The position numbers and the translations under genes were made by a program. The notes beneath the pieces are model-generated. The model was not told the origin of the DNA and searched no databases. It worked only from the letters and a program-made list of their open reading frames with translations. Positions 1-7,917 of a stretch of DNA of 64,000 nt are shown here, piece by piece; the first letter of the stretch is position 1, and each line of letters opens with the position of its first letter. Source of the DNA: Anaeropeptidivorans aminofermentans (GTDB lineage Bacteria > Bacillota > Clostridia > Lachnospirales > UBA5962); the NCBI RefSeq assembly GCF_940670685.1, contig NZ_OW711693.1, forward strand, positions 1,736,001 through 1,800,000. The letters run 5' to 3'.

Positions 1-1
1 G

Positions 2-67
2 CTTGAAGTGATTAACACAGGCCGTTTTGATTATTTTGAATTGGAAAAGCAGACAAAGGGGGAATAA
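2..67 (+). CDS. C-terminal end of an upstream gene, product unknown
   Basis: An open frame enters from the left edge and stops with TAA at 65-67. Its last residues read roughly EVINTGRFDYFELEK followed by QTKGE. The stop lies 4 bp before the ATG of the DJ-1 gene, and the Shine-Dalgarno of that gene (run of G at 59-62) lies inside this tail, a normal operon arrangement. The visible 21 residues are too few to assign a family. Confidence 0.45.
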   Translation, partial: LEVINTGRFDYFELEKQTKGE

Positions 68-71
68 TTGT

Positions 72-635
72 ATGGAAGAAAAGAAAGCTTATATTTTTCT
101 TGCAGATGGATTTGAGGAAATAGAGGCGCTTTCCGTTGTGGATATTCTAAGGAGAGGCGGCGTAAAGGTAACTACTATTTCCCTTAACACATCGGATATG
201 GTAAAAGGCGCCCACGATATCATCGTTAAAGCAGACGCTACCTTTAATCATCTTAAAGAAGATTCCGACGTGCATATGATCATTTTCCCGGGAGGACCTG
301 GGGTTGAAAATTTTCATGCCAATCCTTCTTTAATTAAGTTTACAAAAAAGTGCTATGCTGATAAAATATTGATCGGCGCAATTTGTGCGGCCCCTACCTT
401 TATTGCTTCATTGGGTATTCTTGACGGCTGCAAGGCAGTATGTTACCCGGGCATGGAGCATCTTATGAATAATGTTACTATAGGCGATGAAAACGTAGTA
501 GAATGCAGAAATATCATAACTTCTAAATGCCCTGCCACGGCGCCTTATTTTGCACTAAAGCTTCTTGAAAGACTTAGAGGAAAAGAAGTTTCCGACAAGG
601 TAAAAGACCAGATGCATTTTGAGCTTTTATCATAA
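72..635 (+). CDS. DJ-1/PfpI family protein (ThiJ-like)
   Basis: A 187-residue protein with the DJ-1/PfpI glutamine-amidotransferase-like fold, the usual length for bacterial DJ-1 proteins. The N-terminus has the acidic motif GFEEIEAL (Glu15/Glu16), which in the family holds the reactive cysteine. The nucleophile elbow is IGAICAAP with Cys105. Family members act as stress-linked deglycase/glyoxalase-like or chaperone-like proteins; the exact substrate cannot be read from sequence. I chose ATG 72 rather than an in-frame start near 27 because AAAGGGGG (56-62) lies at normal distance before it and the homologous N-terminus begins here. It probably shares an operon with the gene ending at 67. Confidence 0.9.
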   Translation: MEEKKAYIFLADGFEEIEALSVVDILRRGGVKVTTISLNTSDMVKGAHDIIVKADATFNHLKEDSDVHMIIFPGGPGVENFHANPSLIKFTKKCYADKILIGAICAAPTFIASLGILDGCKAVCYPGMEHLMNNVTIGDENVVECRNIITSKCPATAPYFALKLLERLRGKEVSDKVKDQMHFELLS

Positions 636-913
636 CATAAGCTTAACCATAAAATGATTTTATGAAAAATATCATACAATAATTTTAAAGAATATTGTAG
701 ATTTTAGTCATTTTGACGAGGTTTATTTACATTAAAATGCAAGATTTGAAAAGTTCATTTGGTACTTTGCAAATCTTTCTGCAGAATCTCACCAAAATTA
801 TATTTTAGCTGCAGGGCAAACGTATTTATGCGTTTATTCTGCCTTCAACGGACAAATTCTATAAAAAGCCCTTAAAACATATACTATAGAAAGATATGTC
901 TTAAGGTGATAAT

Positions 914-1177
914 ATGTCAGTTGTGCGTACTTGTGATATGAAACAAAAGGAAGTAATCAATGTCTGCGACGGAAGCCGTCTCGGATATATTTGCGATATG
1001 GAAATAGATACGAAAAGCGGCAAAGTTGTGTCCATTATAATTCCAGGACCGGGCCGTGTATTTTGCATGTTCGGAAGCGACAAGGAATATAAAATAAAAT
1101 GGAGTGACATTTTACAGATAGGAGAAGACCTTATTCTTGTAGACGTCGACCCTAAGGAAGCCCTTGTGGACTGCTGA
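914..1177 (+). CDS. YlmC/YmxH family sporulation protein (PRC-barrel)
   Basis: An 87-residue protein made of one small beta-barrel domain of the PRC type. The pattern is ... DGSRLGYICDMEID followed by GKVVSIIIPGPG and a closing IGEDLILVDV, matching the YlmC/YmxH family of spore formers. In that family the proteins are expressed around sporulation, and their biochemical role is unsettled. The start follows AAGGTGATAAT (903-913), a good ribosome site. The gene stands alone between the DJ-1 gene and nrdR. Its presence is one of the signs that the host forms spores. Confidence 0.8.
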   Translation: MSVVRTCDMKQKEVINVCDGSRLGYICDMEIDTKSGKVVSIIIPGPGRVFCMFGSDKEYKIKWSDILQIGEDLILVDVDPKEALVDC

Positions 1178-1242
1178 TGCAGATTATAACTATACTTATT
1201 TAAAACGATTTACTGCATAAAAACTTACAGGCAGGTGATAAA

Positions 1243-1704
1243 ATGAAATGTCCCTTTTGCGGCTCTATAGACTCGAAGGTTGTGGACTCCAGAGCCATGG
1301 AAGACGGCAAGGCCATAAGAAGAAGAAGGCAGTGTGAAAGCTGCGGCGAGAGGTTTACGACCTATGAAAGAATTGATATTATCCCTGTTGCTGTCATCAA
1401 AAGAAACGGAGAAAGAGAATCCTTTGATAGAAGTAAGCTTTTAAACGGTATCATAAAATCCTGCAATAAACGCCCAATTTCCATGGAGGAAATGGAAAAG
1501 ATAGCCGATTATGTAGAGGGCTCCGTTCTTAATTCTTTAAATAAGGAGATCGAGAGCAACAAAATCGGCGAAATGGTGATGGACAAGCTTAAAGAGGTGG
1601 ACGAGGTTGCATATGTCCGCTTTGCTTCTGTATATAAGAAATTTAAGGATATTGATACCTTTATGGAGGAGCTTTCAAAGCTCTTAAGAGAAAAAAATAA
1701 TTAA
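1243..1704 (+). CDS. nrdR: Transcriptional repressor NrdR
   Basis: A 153-residue protein of standard NrdR length. The N-terminal zinc ribbon is visible as CPFC (Cys3, Cys6) and CESC (Cys31, Cys34), with the basic stretch IRRRRQ between them. Residues ~49-139 form the ATP-cone domain starting [15 protein letters not shown]. NrdR senses ATP/dATP and represses ribonucleotide reductase genes by binding NrdR boxes. No nrd gene is in the window. Start ATG follows GGCAGGTGATAAA. The stop codon (1702-1704) lies within the left terminus of an inverted-repeat element, so any native terminator has been displaced or replaced by that element. Confidence 0.97.
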   Translation: MKCPFCGSIDSKVVDSRAMEDGKAIRRRRQCESCGERFTTYERIDIIPVAVIKRNGERESFDRSKLLNGIIKSCNKRPISMEEMEKIADYVEGSVLNSLNKEIESNKIGEMVMDKLKEVDEVAYVRFASVYKKFKDIDTFMEELSKLLREKNN

Positions 1705-2117
1705 TTTAACGTGAATTCGACGAAGCCTTCCCCCTTGGTTTACCAAGGGAAAGCCCAGAGGACTTTTCACGTTATGAATATGTAATTAACAAACTTGAAA
1801 GGAAGTTTGTGATTATAAGAAAACGTTCACCTGAAAATGCTTTTACAGTTTTACTGTAAGCATTTTCAGGTTTCCTAAGTATAAATTCGCAGTGTTTTTC
1901 TGGAAATTTATACGAATGTAGTAAATTTAAAGTTAGTTTAAAGTTAGAGAGTAACAAAACCGTATATTCGTGAGGATTCAAAAATGTACTGTTTCCGAAG
2001 GAAATTCGTGTTTTTGAATCCGTAGTGAATAGGTTTTTGTTACTTCTTTATAAGAAATTTACTATAGTATCATAAATTTGATGGAATTTTCATTCTGTCG
2101 AACTCACATTAATTTAA
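1701..2117. mobile_element. MITE-like inverted-repeat element, family A, copy 1 (interrupted)
   Basis: The ends are imperfect inverted repeats of about 21 bp: the left begins TTAATTTAACGTGAATTCGA and the right end, reverse-complemented, reads TTAAATTAATGTGAGTTCGA. No coding capacity is seen. A second copy at 59745-59909 aligns over its whole length except for two extra blocks here. One block is about 1778-1878 and contains a hairpin (arms 1830-1848 and 1854-1870). The other is 1919-2064, a family B element. Without the two blocks this copy would be about 168 bp, against 165 bp for copy 2. It fills the whole nrdR-pyrB gap and ends just before the pyrB ribosome site. Confidence 0.75.
1919..2064 (+). 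mobile_element. MITE-like element, family B, subfamily I (nested in family A)
   Basis: Begins TAGTAAATTT and ends AAATTTACTA, flanked by TG on the left and TA on the right. The core holds CCGTATATTC and the block CGTTTCCGAAGGAAAT shape shared with 27561-27695, 35840-36075 and, in reverse, 19248-19378. It has no open reading frame of note. The uninterrupted target is visible at 59858-59859 in the second copy of the host element. Confidence 0.8.
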
Positions 2118-2130
2118 AAGGTGGTTTTTT

Positions 2131-3039
2131 ATGAAGCATTTAGTAGACATTAAGCAGCTTAGTAAAGAGGAAATAAAAGAGCTTATTTCCGTTTCCCAAA
2201 GCATAATAAAAAAACCTGAAAATTATTATGAAAAATGCAAGCATAAAAAACTTGCTACATTGTTTTACGAGCCAAGTACGAGAACGAGATTAAGCTTTGA
2301 AGCGGCAATGCTTGAGCTTGGCGGCTCCATTATAGGATTTTCTACGGCAGATTCAAGCTCGGCGACAAAAGGGGAGTCTGTTGCAGATACCATACGGATG
2401 GTCAGTGGCTATGCAGACATCTGTGCTATTCGCCATCCTAAAGAAGGATCGGCTCTTGTTGCATCCCAATTCTCAAAAATTCCTGTTATCAATGCGGGAG
2501 ACGGCGGTCACCAGCACCCGACTCAAACCCTTACGGATCTTTTTACTATTCATACTTATAAAAATTCTCTTGAAAACTTAACCGTCGGTCTTTGCGGAGA
2601 CCTTAAATTTGGAAGAACGGTCCATTCTCTGATTGAGTCCATGTGCGGCTATAAAAATAACCGTTTTATCCTTGTTTCTCCGGAGGAGCTTAAAATTCCA
2701 GATTATTTAAGAGAAATTCTCGTAAAAAACAATGTAGATTTTATTGAAACCACCGATTTTGAAAAAAGTATTTCGCAAATGGATATTATATATATGACAA
2801 GAGTGCAGAGAGAAAGATTCTTTAACGAAGAAGACTATATACGCCTTAAAGACAGATATATCCTCGATAAAGAAAAGCTTAGTTTAGCAAAAAAAGACTT
2901 ATCCATACTGCACCCCTTGCCAAGGGTAAATGAAATATCTGTAGATGTGGATAATGATGCAAGAGCACTGTATTTTGAGCAGGCAAGGCTCGGAAAATAT
3001 ATCAGAATGGCTCTCATAATGAAGCTTTTGGAGGTATAA
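2131..3039 (+). CDS. pyrB: Aspartate carbamoyltransferase catalytic subunit
   Basis: A 302-residue PyrB that condenses carbamoyl phosphate with L-aspartate in the second step of pyrimidine synthesis. The carbamoyl-phosphate loop STRTR is at residues 49-53, the mobile catalytic loop SSATKGES at about 77-84, and the conserved HPTQ at 129-132. ATG follows AAAAGGTGG. The regulatory subunit gene begins 2 bp after its stop, so the product should be the allosteric class B holoenzyme. No pyr attenuator or PyrR-binding leader is recognisable, because an inverted-repeat element occupies the upstream gap. That may have replaced the native control region. Confidence 0.97.
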   Translation: MKHLVDIKQLSKEEIKELISVSQSIIKKPENYYEKCKHKKLATLFYEPSTRTRLSFEAAMLELGGSIIGFSTADSSSATKGESVADTIRMVSGYADICAIRHPKEGSALVASQFSKIPVINAGDGGHQHPTQTLTDLFTIHTYKNSLENLTVGLCGDLKFGRTVHSLIESMCGYKNNRFILVSPEELKIPDYLREILVKNNVDFIETTDFEKSISQMDIIYMTRVQRERFFNEEDYIRLKDRYILDKEKLSLAKKDLSILHPLPRVNEISVDVDNDARALYFEQARLGKYIRMALIMKLLEV

Positions 3040-3041
3040 AT

Positions 3042-3461
3042 ATGATAAGCGTAGACTCAATTTCAAAAGGACTTGTAATAGACCATATAAAAGCAGGCAA
3101 AAGCATGGATATATACCGCTATCTTAACCTTGAAGAGCTTGACTGTGCTGTTGCCATCATTAGAAATGTAAAAAGCACTAAATACGGCAAAAAGGATATT
3201 ATTAAAATCGAAGGAATCATCGATATTAATTTTGATGTTCTCGGGTACATAGACCCTAATATAACAGTAAATACAATAGAAAATGAAAGCATTTCAAAAA
3301 AGGTGTCATTAAAGCTTCCCGAAAAAATCACCAACGTTATAAAATGTAAAAATCCCAGATGCATCACCTCCACAGAGCCTTCTATCGATCAAGTTTTTTA
3401 CCTTTCCAATGAAGAGCAAAAAATATACAGATGTATGTACTGCCAGGCGGAAGATGACTAA
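3042..3461 (+). CDS. pyrI: Aspartate carbamoyltransferase regulatory subunit
   Basis: A 139-residue PyrI, the allosteric nucleotide-binding chain of the ATCase complex. The N-terminal allosteric domain begins with the typical ISKGLVIDHI. The C-terminal zinc domain carries Cys102, Cys107, Cys131 and Cys134 in the pattern C-x4-C ... C-x2-C, which docks on PyrB. It follows pyrB with a 2-bp gap and is translationally linked to it. The stop lies 10 bp before a family B inverted-repeat element, and the operon's terminator hairpin lies beyond that element at 3624-3657. Confidence 0.96.
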   Translation: MISVDSISKGLVIDHIKAGKSMDIYRYLNLEELDCAVAIIRNVKSTKYGKKDIIKIEGIIDINFDVLGYIDPNITVNTIENESISKKVSLKLPEKITNVIKCKNPRCITSTEPSIDQVFYLSNEEQKIYRCMYCQAEDD

Positions 3462-3470
3462 AATCATTTA

Positions 3471-3597
3471 TAGTAAAATAGTTTAATTACAGTAATAAAA
3501 ATGATATATTTTGAATGGCTTAATATAAGCGTTTCTATTATATTAAGCCGTTTATGAAAAATAGGTTTTTGTTCCTACCTTAAAAGCTATTTTACTG
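3471..3597 (-). mobile_element. MITE-like element, family B, subfamily II (reverse copy)
   Basis: Flanked by TA on both sides. The ends are TAGTAAAATAG and CTATTTTACTG, diverged from the TAGTAAATTT consensus. The core, read on the minus strand, matches the subfamily II core of 5905-6030 and 52076-52200, with a hairpin formed by GGCTTAA-type arms. It has no coding capacity and lies between pyrI and its terminator. Confidence 0.65.
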
Positions 3598-3623
3598 TAT
3601 TAATATTAAAGTGAATATAACTT

Positions 3624-3657
3624 AAAGATAGGAAGCAGGCACCTGCTTCCTATCTTT
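3624..3657 (+). terminator. Hairpin terminator of pyrBI
   Basis: Perfect 16-bp arms (3624-3639 and 3642-3657) with a 2-base spacer, followed by TTTCTTAT. It is the first strong hairpin after pyrI. Between it and the next gene (3658-3882) I see only AT-rich DNA without a gene. Confidence 0.7.
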
Positions 3658-3882
3658 CTTATAGGGAAAGGTATAAACTTAGAGAATAGGCCTGATGCAG
3701 TTTGAATATGCCTGATAATTTAGAAAGTGACAGTTTGAACTGGGAAATGCCCTATGCTTATTAAACTTGAAACAGTTTTTATTTTTAAGTTTAATCTATT
3801 ATAAATTTCGTTTATTAAGGTTCTCAAACCCTATTATTTTTGAAAAACTTTATAAGCCAGCCTATAACAGGAGGTAGACTCT

Positions 3883-4335
3883 ATGATAATATTAAAAGAA
3901 ATTACAAGAGATAATTTTGACGAGGTTATAAATCTTTCGGTTTCAGACCAACAAAAAAACTATATTGCCAGCAATATGTATTCTTTGGCTCAGGCAAAAG
4001 CGCAGCCGGAATGTGTTCCGCTGGCTATTTATAATGACAGTAATTTAGTAGGCTTTTTGATGTACTGCATGGATTTTGACGATAAAGAATATTGGATATA
4101 CCGCGTAATGATCGATAAAAAGCATCAAAAGATGGGCTATGGCCGTAAAGCTATGGAATGCCTATTGGAAACATTAATGAAAGATACAGCCCATGATAAA
4201 GTTTATATAAGCTTTGAACCGGAAAATTTAGTAGCAAAGAAATTATATGATGAACTTGGATTTGTTGCCGACGGCAGAATTGTTGAGGGTGAAATTGTGT
4301 ACTGTTTACAGTACAGAAATGCAAATATAGAATAA
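3883..4335 (+). CDS. GNAT N-acetyltransferase (polyamine acetyltransferase BltD/PaiA-like)
   Basis: A 150-residue single-domain GNAT acetyltransferase using acetyl-CoA. Motif A reads VMIDKKHQKMGYGRKA (residues ~83-98) with the Q-x-x-G-x-G pyrophosphate loop, and the C-terminal strand/helix has FEPENLVAKKLYDELGF, typical of the family. The pattern RVMIDKKHQ...GYG and the C-terminal GEIVYCLQY resemble spermine/spermidine acetyltransferases of the BltD group; the substrate is inference. ATG follows AGGAGG (3871-3876). It starts a run of three short genes that look unrelated to the pyrimidine operon. Confidence 0.8.
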   Translation: MIILKEITRDNFDEVINLSVSDQQKNYIASNMYSLAQAKAQPECVPLAIYNDSNLVGFLMYCMDFDDKEYWIYRVMIDKKHQKMGYGRKAMECLLETLMKDTAHDKVYISFEPENLVAKKLYDELGFVADGRIVEGEIVYCLQYRNANIE

Positions 4336-4446
4336 AAATTTGAAAGGCATCTCAATAAGATTGCATCGATACGTATTATAAAGACTTTAAAATTGGGTGA
4401 GAGCTGATAGATAAGAAAGATAGTATTATCTTTGTAACAGCAAAAA

Positions 4447-5070
4447 TTGAAACAAAATTATATAGTCCAACAGAGTAATCCATTGGAATTTATCGAACCC
4501 CATAATTTATTGAAAGGGGAGTTTCACATAAAACAGATACCCAATAGTATTTCTTTTATCCGAATATTACTTTCCATTGCTTTAATATTTCTGTTTCGTC
4601 ACACAGGTTTATTCATAGCAGGATATTTTCTCTGCGGTATTAGTGACATTGCAGACGGATATTTAGCCCGCCGTTATAAATGGGAGACAAGATTTGGCGA
4701 GCAGCTGGATAGCTTAAGCGATACCACCTTCTACGGTGCCGTTTTATATCTGTTAGTAAATTACACCGACCTGATTAAGATACAATGGGCAATCATCGGG
4801 ATAGCTGTTGTTATGATTTTAAGAGTAATCAATATTATAATTACAAAAGTAAAATTTAAAACATGGGGAATGATGCATACTTGGGGGAACAAGGCTGCCG
4901 GCATTCTTTTATATTTATATATACTGTTTGCTCTTATCTGCAATAGGATTTTATTGATTCCCGGATTTATATTCTGTTTTATCGCTTTTGCCTCCGCTTT
5001 GGAAGAAATGATTATTCTTTTGACATCTAATCATTATAATGCGAATGAAAAGAGCCTTTTTATAAAATAA
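4447..5070 (+). CDS. CDP-alcohol phosphatidyltransferase family protein
   Basis: A membrane enzyme carrying the full family signature D-G-x2-A-R-x8-G-x3-D-x3-D, visible as DGYLARR ... FGEQLDSLSD. Several hydrophobic segments follow. Such enzymes transfer a phosphatidyl group from CDP-diacylglycerol to an alcohol (glycerol-3-phosphate, inositol, serine); the alcohol cannot be told here. The start is uncertain. The longest frame opens at TTG 4447 without a ribosome site. The usual family N-terminus (IPNSISFIRI) begins just after an ATA codon at 4528 that has AAAGGGGAG at ideal distance. Either ATA is the start, or an ancestral ATG was lost and TTG 4447/4510 is used. Confidence 0.8.
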   Translation: MKQNYIVQQSNPLEFIEPHNLLKGEFHIKQIPNSISFIRILLSIALIFLFRHTGLFIAGYFLCGISDIADGYLARRYKWETRFGEQLDSLSDTTFYGAVLYLLVNYTDLIKIQWAIIGIAVVMILRVINIIITKVKFKTWGMMHTWGNKAAGILLYLYILFALICNRILLIPGFIFCFIAFASALEEMIILLTSNHYNANEKSLFIK

Positions 5071-5251
5071 AACAATGAATGTAATTTGTATTGAGATAGA
5101 AAAACTGCTTTATTGTGCAGTATGGTGCCCCTTTTGTTTTCGTAAATAATATTTGTGTTACAGTGTTTAAAAAGTTAAGGAGTATAAGACCCGAAAGCGT
5201 GGTATGTTTCTTATTAAAAATGAAAGCCTGTATGCTGAAAGGAGGTATTTG

Positions 5252-5758
5252 GTGATTCATTTTTCTTATCTTCACAAATACGAATTTAAGAAATATTCAA
5301 AGAAGCTTTTTGCTATACTTACCGATAATATGGCTCAAATTGCTCCAACCGGCGATACAAAAGAGGATGCTTATAAAACATGGTATAAGGCCGTCAAGGA
5401 AGGTTTACAAAAGACGGAACGGCAGATTATTCTTATAACTGCAAACGGTATTGAGAATATTATTGGTTTTTTTCAATATTACACGAATAAGGATACATTT
5501 ATGATGGAAGAGATACAAATCATTGCCAATTACCAAGGTACAAATAATATTTTTAGAAGCTTATATCAATTTGTTCTTTCCAATCTCCACCCCAATATAA
5601 TTTTTGTTGAAGCATATGCTAATAAGCATAATCATAAATCAAATGGAATACTTACTAAAATGGGATTATCAATTATTGGTACAAATAAAGACGATAGTTG
5701 CTTTCATTATAGAGGAAATTATCACGATTTATTGAATTGGTATCATCATATGAAATAA
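5252..5758 (+). CDS. GNAT-like acetyltransferase, putative
   Basis: A 168-residue protein beginning at GTG 5252, chosen because AAAGGAGG (5239-5246) stands 5 bp before it; the frame stays open upstream to 5204 but lacks a ribosome site there. The C-terminal half has the strand-helix-strand pattern of GNAT enzymes: IIFVEAYANKHNHKSNGILTKMGL, in which the substrate-binding helix and the GL turn are typical. The glycine-rich acetyl-CoA loop is weak (ANYQGTNNIF). The substrate is unknown. It shares the direction of the two preceding genes but is separated by 181 bp from them. Confidence 0.6.
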   Translation: MIHFSYLHKYEFKKYSKKLFAILTDNMAQIAPTGDTKEDAYKTWYKAVKEGLQKTERQIILITANGIENIIGFFQYYTNKDTFMMEEIQIIANYQGTNNIFRSLYQFVLSNLHPNIIFVEAYANKHNHKSNGILTKMGLSIIGTNKDDSCFHYRGNYHDLLNWYHHMK

Positions 5759-5904
5759 GCACTTTATCCGTATTGCGTTTATATTTCAGATGACAAGATT
5801 AACGCTGCTGCGTCTATGGGTTTGAATAAGAATCATTGACATTAACAAAGTATAATTTATAAGTGGGGACTGTTGCAAAATCCAGCGTCTATTATTTCAA
5901 TATA

Positions 5905-6030
5905 TAGTAAATTTCACACAAGAGTGTAATAAAAATCCGTTTTTCGTAAACGGCTTAAACATATAAAACCCCTATGTTTAAGCCATTCAAAACATACGAT
6001 TTTTATTACTGTTTAATTTGAAATTTACTA
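5905..6030 (+). mobile_element. MITE-like element, family B, subfamily II
   Basis: Starts TAGTAAATTT, ends AAATTTACTA, with TA on both sides (5903-5904 and 6031-6032). Internal hairpin arms GGCTTAAACATA and TATGTTTAAGCC surround a short loop. Nearly identical to 52076-52200 (125 bp). No coding capacity. The rest of 5759-6152 holds no gene; TGTTGCAAAA at about 5871 is a possible worn transposon end but too short to assign. Confidence 0.85.
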
Positions 6031-6152
6031 TAATCGAAATAATAGGGAAATACGCAGTATTCCGAAATTAATACCTAGAAGTAATCATTTAAAGCGAATT
6101 TCTCATAAAGAAGGAGTGAAAACCGATTTATTAAAGAATAAAATTTAGAATG

Positions 6153-6194
6153 AAAAGAGGATGTTGCAAAGTTCATTTTGCAACACCCTCTTTT
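6153..6194. terminator. Strong hairpin with A/T flanks
   Basis: Arms 6153-6170 and 6177-6194 pair over 18 bp with one mismatch (loop GTTCAT) and carry A- and T-runs at both ends, so it could terminate transcription in either direction. No intact gene precedes it directly. The left end of IS200 copy 1 begins within its T-rich tail. Confidence 0.55.
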
Positions 6195-6196
6195 AT

Positions 6197-6953
6197 ATTA
6201 TGGGTCGTGACCCAGTTGAGCACGCAAAGCGTGCGAAATAATAACCACCCGCTATGCGGGTGCGCGGTGTTTGTTATACAAAAAAATCACCTTTCCGTTA
6301 TAATAAGGTTGTTCAAGCCAGATTATAACGAAAGGAAAGGTGATTTTCATGGCCAACAAGGCAAATAGTTTAGCCCACACCAAGTGGATGTGTAAGTACC
6401 ACATAGTGTTCACTCCTAAGTATAGGAGAAAAATTATTTATAATCAATACAAAGAAAGTGTCAGAGATATTTTAAAACAACTTTGCAGATACAAAGGAGT
6501 AGAGATTATCGAAGGGCATCTCATGCGCGACCATGTACACATGCTGGTCAGCATACCACCGAAGCTGAGTGTTTCTCAGTTTATGGGATATTTAAAAGGG
6601 AAAAGTGCACTCATAATTTTTGACCAGCACGCAAACTTAAAGTATAAGTTCGGGAATAGACACTTTTGGGCAGAAGGTTATTACGTGAGCACAGTAGGAC
6701 TGAATGAGGCAACCATAAAGAAATACATTCAGGAACAAGAAAACTATGATATAGCGATGGATAAACTGAGTGTGAAAGAGTATGAGGACCCCTTCAAGGG
6801 GTAGCCAGTATTACGGACACCCTTTTAGGGGTGGCGACGAGTCAAGGGCAATAAAGGCTTGAACGAAAGTGAAAGCCAGCGTCTTTAGGCGCTGGCCGGT
6901 AACAGCCCCTTATAGGGGCGAGCAAACCACCCGTTTGACGGGTGGTCATGATT
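6197..6953 (+). mobile_element. IS200-type insertion sequence (IS200/IS605 family), copy 1
   Basis: The element contains only tnpA, as in the IS200 group. The left subterminal hairpins (ACCACCCGCTATGCGGGTG and GCACGCAAAGCGTGC shapes at 6220-6265) and the right hairpin (ACCACCCG...CGGGTGGT at 6926-6945) fit the imperfect palindromes that single-strand transposases recognise. Another hairpin CCAGCGTC/GGCGCTGG lies at 6877-6895. Exact tips are uncertain because these elements have no inverted repeats and make no target duplication. Confidence 0.75.
6349..6804 (+). CDS. tnpA: IS200/IS605 family transposase TnpA (Y1 HUH)
   Basis: A 151-residue Y1 transposase. The HUH motif is DHVHML with His62 and His64, and the catalytic tyrosine is Tyr126 in IKKYIQEQ, at the spacing usual for the family. 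It cuts and joins single-stranded DNA at the element's hairpin ends. ATG 6349 is preferred over GTG 6340 because AAAGG lies just before it and copy 3 starts at the matching codon. The gene is intact and full length, so it may be active. It is closely similar to the copy at 13520-13975 and more distant from 12908-13387. Confidence 0.95.
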   Translation: MANKANSLAHTKWMCKYHIVFTPKYRRKIIYNQYKESVRDILKQLCRYKGVEIIEGHLMRDHVHMLVSIPPKLSVSQFMGYLKGKSALIIFDQHANLKYKFGNRHFWAEGYYVSTVGLNEATIKKYIQEQENYDIAMDKLSVKEYEDPFKG

Positions 6954-7020
6954 AATGCTTCTTTAAAGCAGGCAAGAATAATATTTAAATCTTTATTGTC
7001 ATGCAGGCTTTCAAGCGATA

Positions 7021-7917
7021 TTACCTGTCGTCACAGCCGCAGCCGCAGTCGCAGTCGCCGTTATTATTGTTGTTTCTTCCTGAAGGAATATTGGAGCTTA
7101 TTCCTGCGAAGAATTCCGGTTTCTGGGGAGGTGCAAATATGTCCATGGGGAAGTCGAGGTTATCAAAGTAGGAGCATGGGTCTAAAGGCATAACTTCTGC
7201 ACATTCATCCGGAATTGTGAAGCCTGTTGATTGAACAGCGAGGTCAACGATTCTGAATAATTTTACTATGGTAAAAAGTCCGAGGGTTACTTCTACTGCA
7301 ACGGGAATTCCGGTCATTAAGCCGTTACCCGGAGGATTGCAGTCATAGATAAGAGAAGCTGTAAGACCTATAACTTTTCCTTCAGCAAGAACGAATGGGT
7401 CGCCTTCAAATGAGCCGTTGCTGTTGATTAAATCTGTCACAAGGAAAAGGTCGCAGCCTTCAGAACCAAATAAGGAAACCTTGCTGTTGTAGATGCTTGT
7501 TGCTTCTACACAAAGAATAACGTCTCCATTTGCATTTCTGAAAATAAGTTTATAGCATATAATATAGCGAAGATCGATATCCCAATATCCTTTTCTGAAG
7601 CAGTTTTCAGATTTTCCTACGATTATGATTCTTACTATTTCAGGGCATTCTAATGATACGGAAGCTGCCTGAACAGGGGGTACTATAACTTCTCCTTCGT
7701 TTATTAATCGACCGTCTATGGTCACGGGGCATGCGGCTCTAGCTGGACCTATAACTGAATAGTCAAGACAATCTTGGCTTCTGCAGCTGTCATATATTTT
7801 AAAGGCGATGATGTCTTCTTCCTTTAAAGCTGGCGGCTGAGGCTGAGGGCATGGGCGTGATGTTCCCATAGTCTGATTCTGAGAGTTTGAAAAATCATTA
7901 AGTTCAAATGCTGCCAT
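7021..7917 (-). CDS. Cysteine-rich protein of unknown function, possible spore-surface protein
   Basis: A 298-residue protein I cannot place in a named family. It has a short proline-rich segment (CPQPQPPAL, residues ~23-31) followed by EEDIIAFKIYDSCR. The middle consists of beta-rich hydrophobic strands with scattered cysteines, and the tail has an asparagine run then GDCDCGCGCDD. There is no signal peptide or membrane segment. Single-gene, ribosome site AGGAGGAATATAT before ATG. Cysteine-rich tails of this kind occur in clostridial coat/exosporium proteins, hence the cautious suggestion. The gene ends about 70 bp from the right tip of IS200 copy 1. Confidence 0.65.
   Translation of the reverse strand: MAAFELNDFSNSQNQTMGTSRPCPQPQPPALKEEDIIAFKIYDSCRSQDCLDYSVIGPARAACPVTIDGRLINEGEVIVPPVQAASVSLECPEIVRIIIVGKSENCFRKGYWDIDLRYIICYKLIFRNANGDVILCVEATSIYNSKVSLFGSEGCDLFLVTDLINSNGSFEGDPFVLAEGKVIGLTASLIYDCNPPGNGLMTGIPVAVEVTLGLFTIVKLFRIVDLAVQSTGFTIPDECAEVMPLDPCSYFDNLDFPMDIFAPPQKPEFFAGISSNIPSGRNNNNNGDCDCGCGCDDR

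Noticed and set aside
5863-5885. IS6-type terminal repeat (TGTTGCAAAA)
   Set aside because: Too short and without a partner end or transposase; left unassigned.
6150-6368. 72-codon plus-strand frame
   Set aside because: It crosses a terminator hairpin, the IS200 left end and the true transposase start; composition follows those structures.
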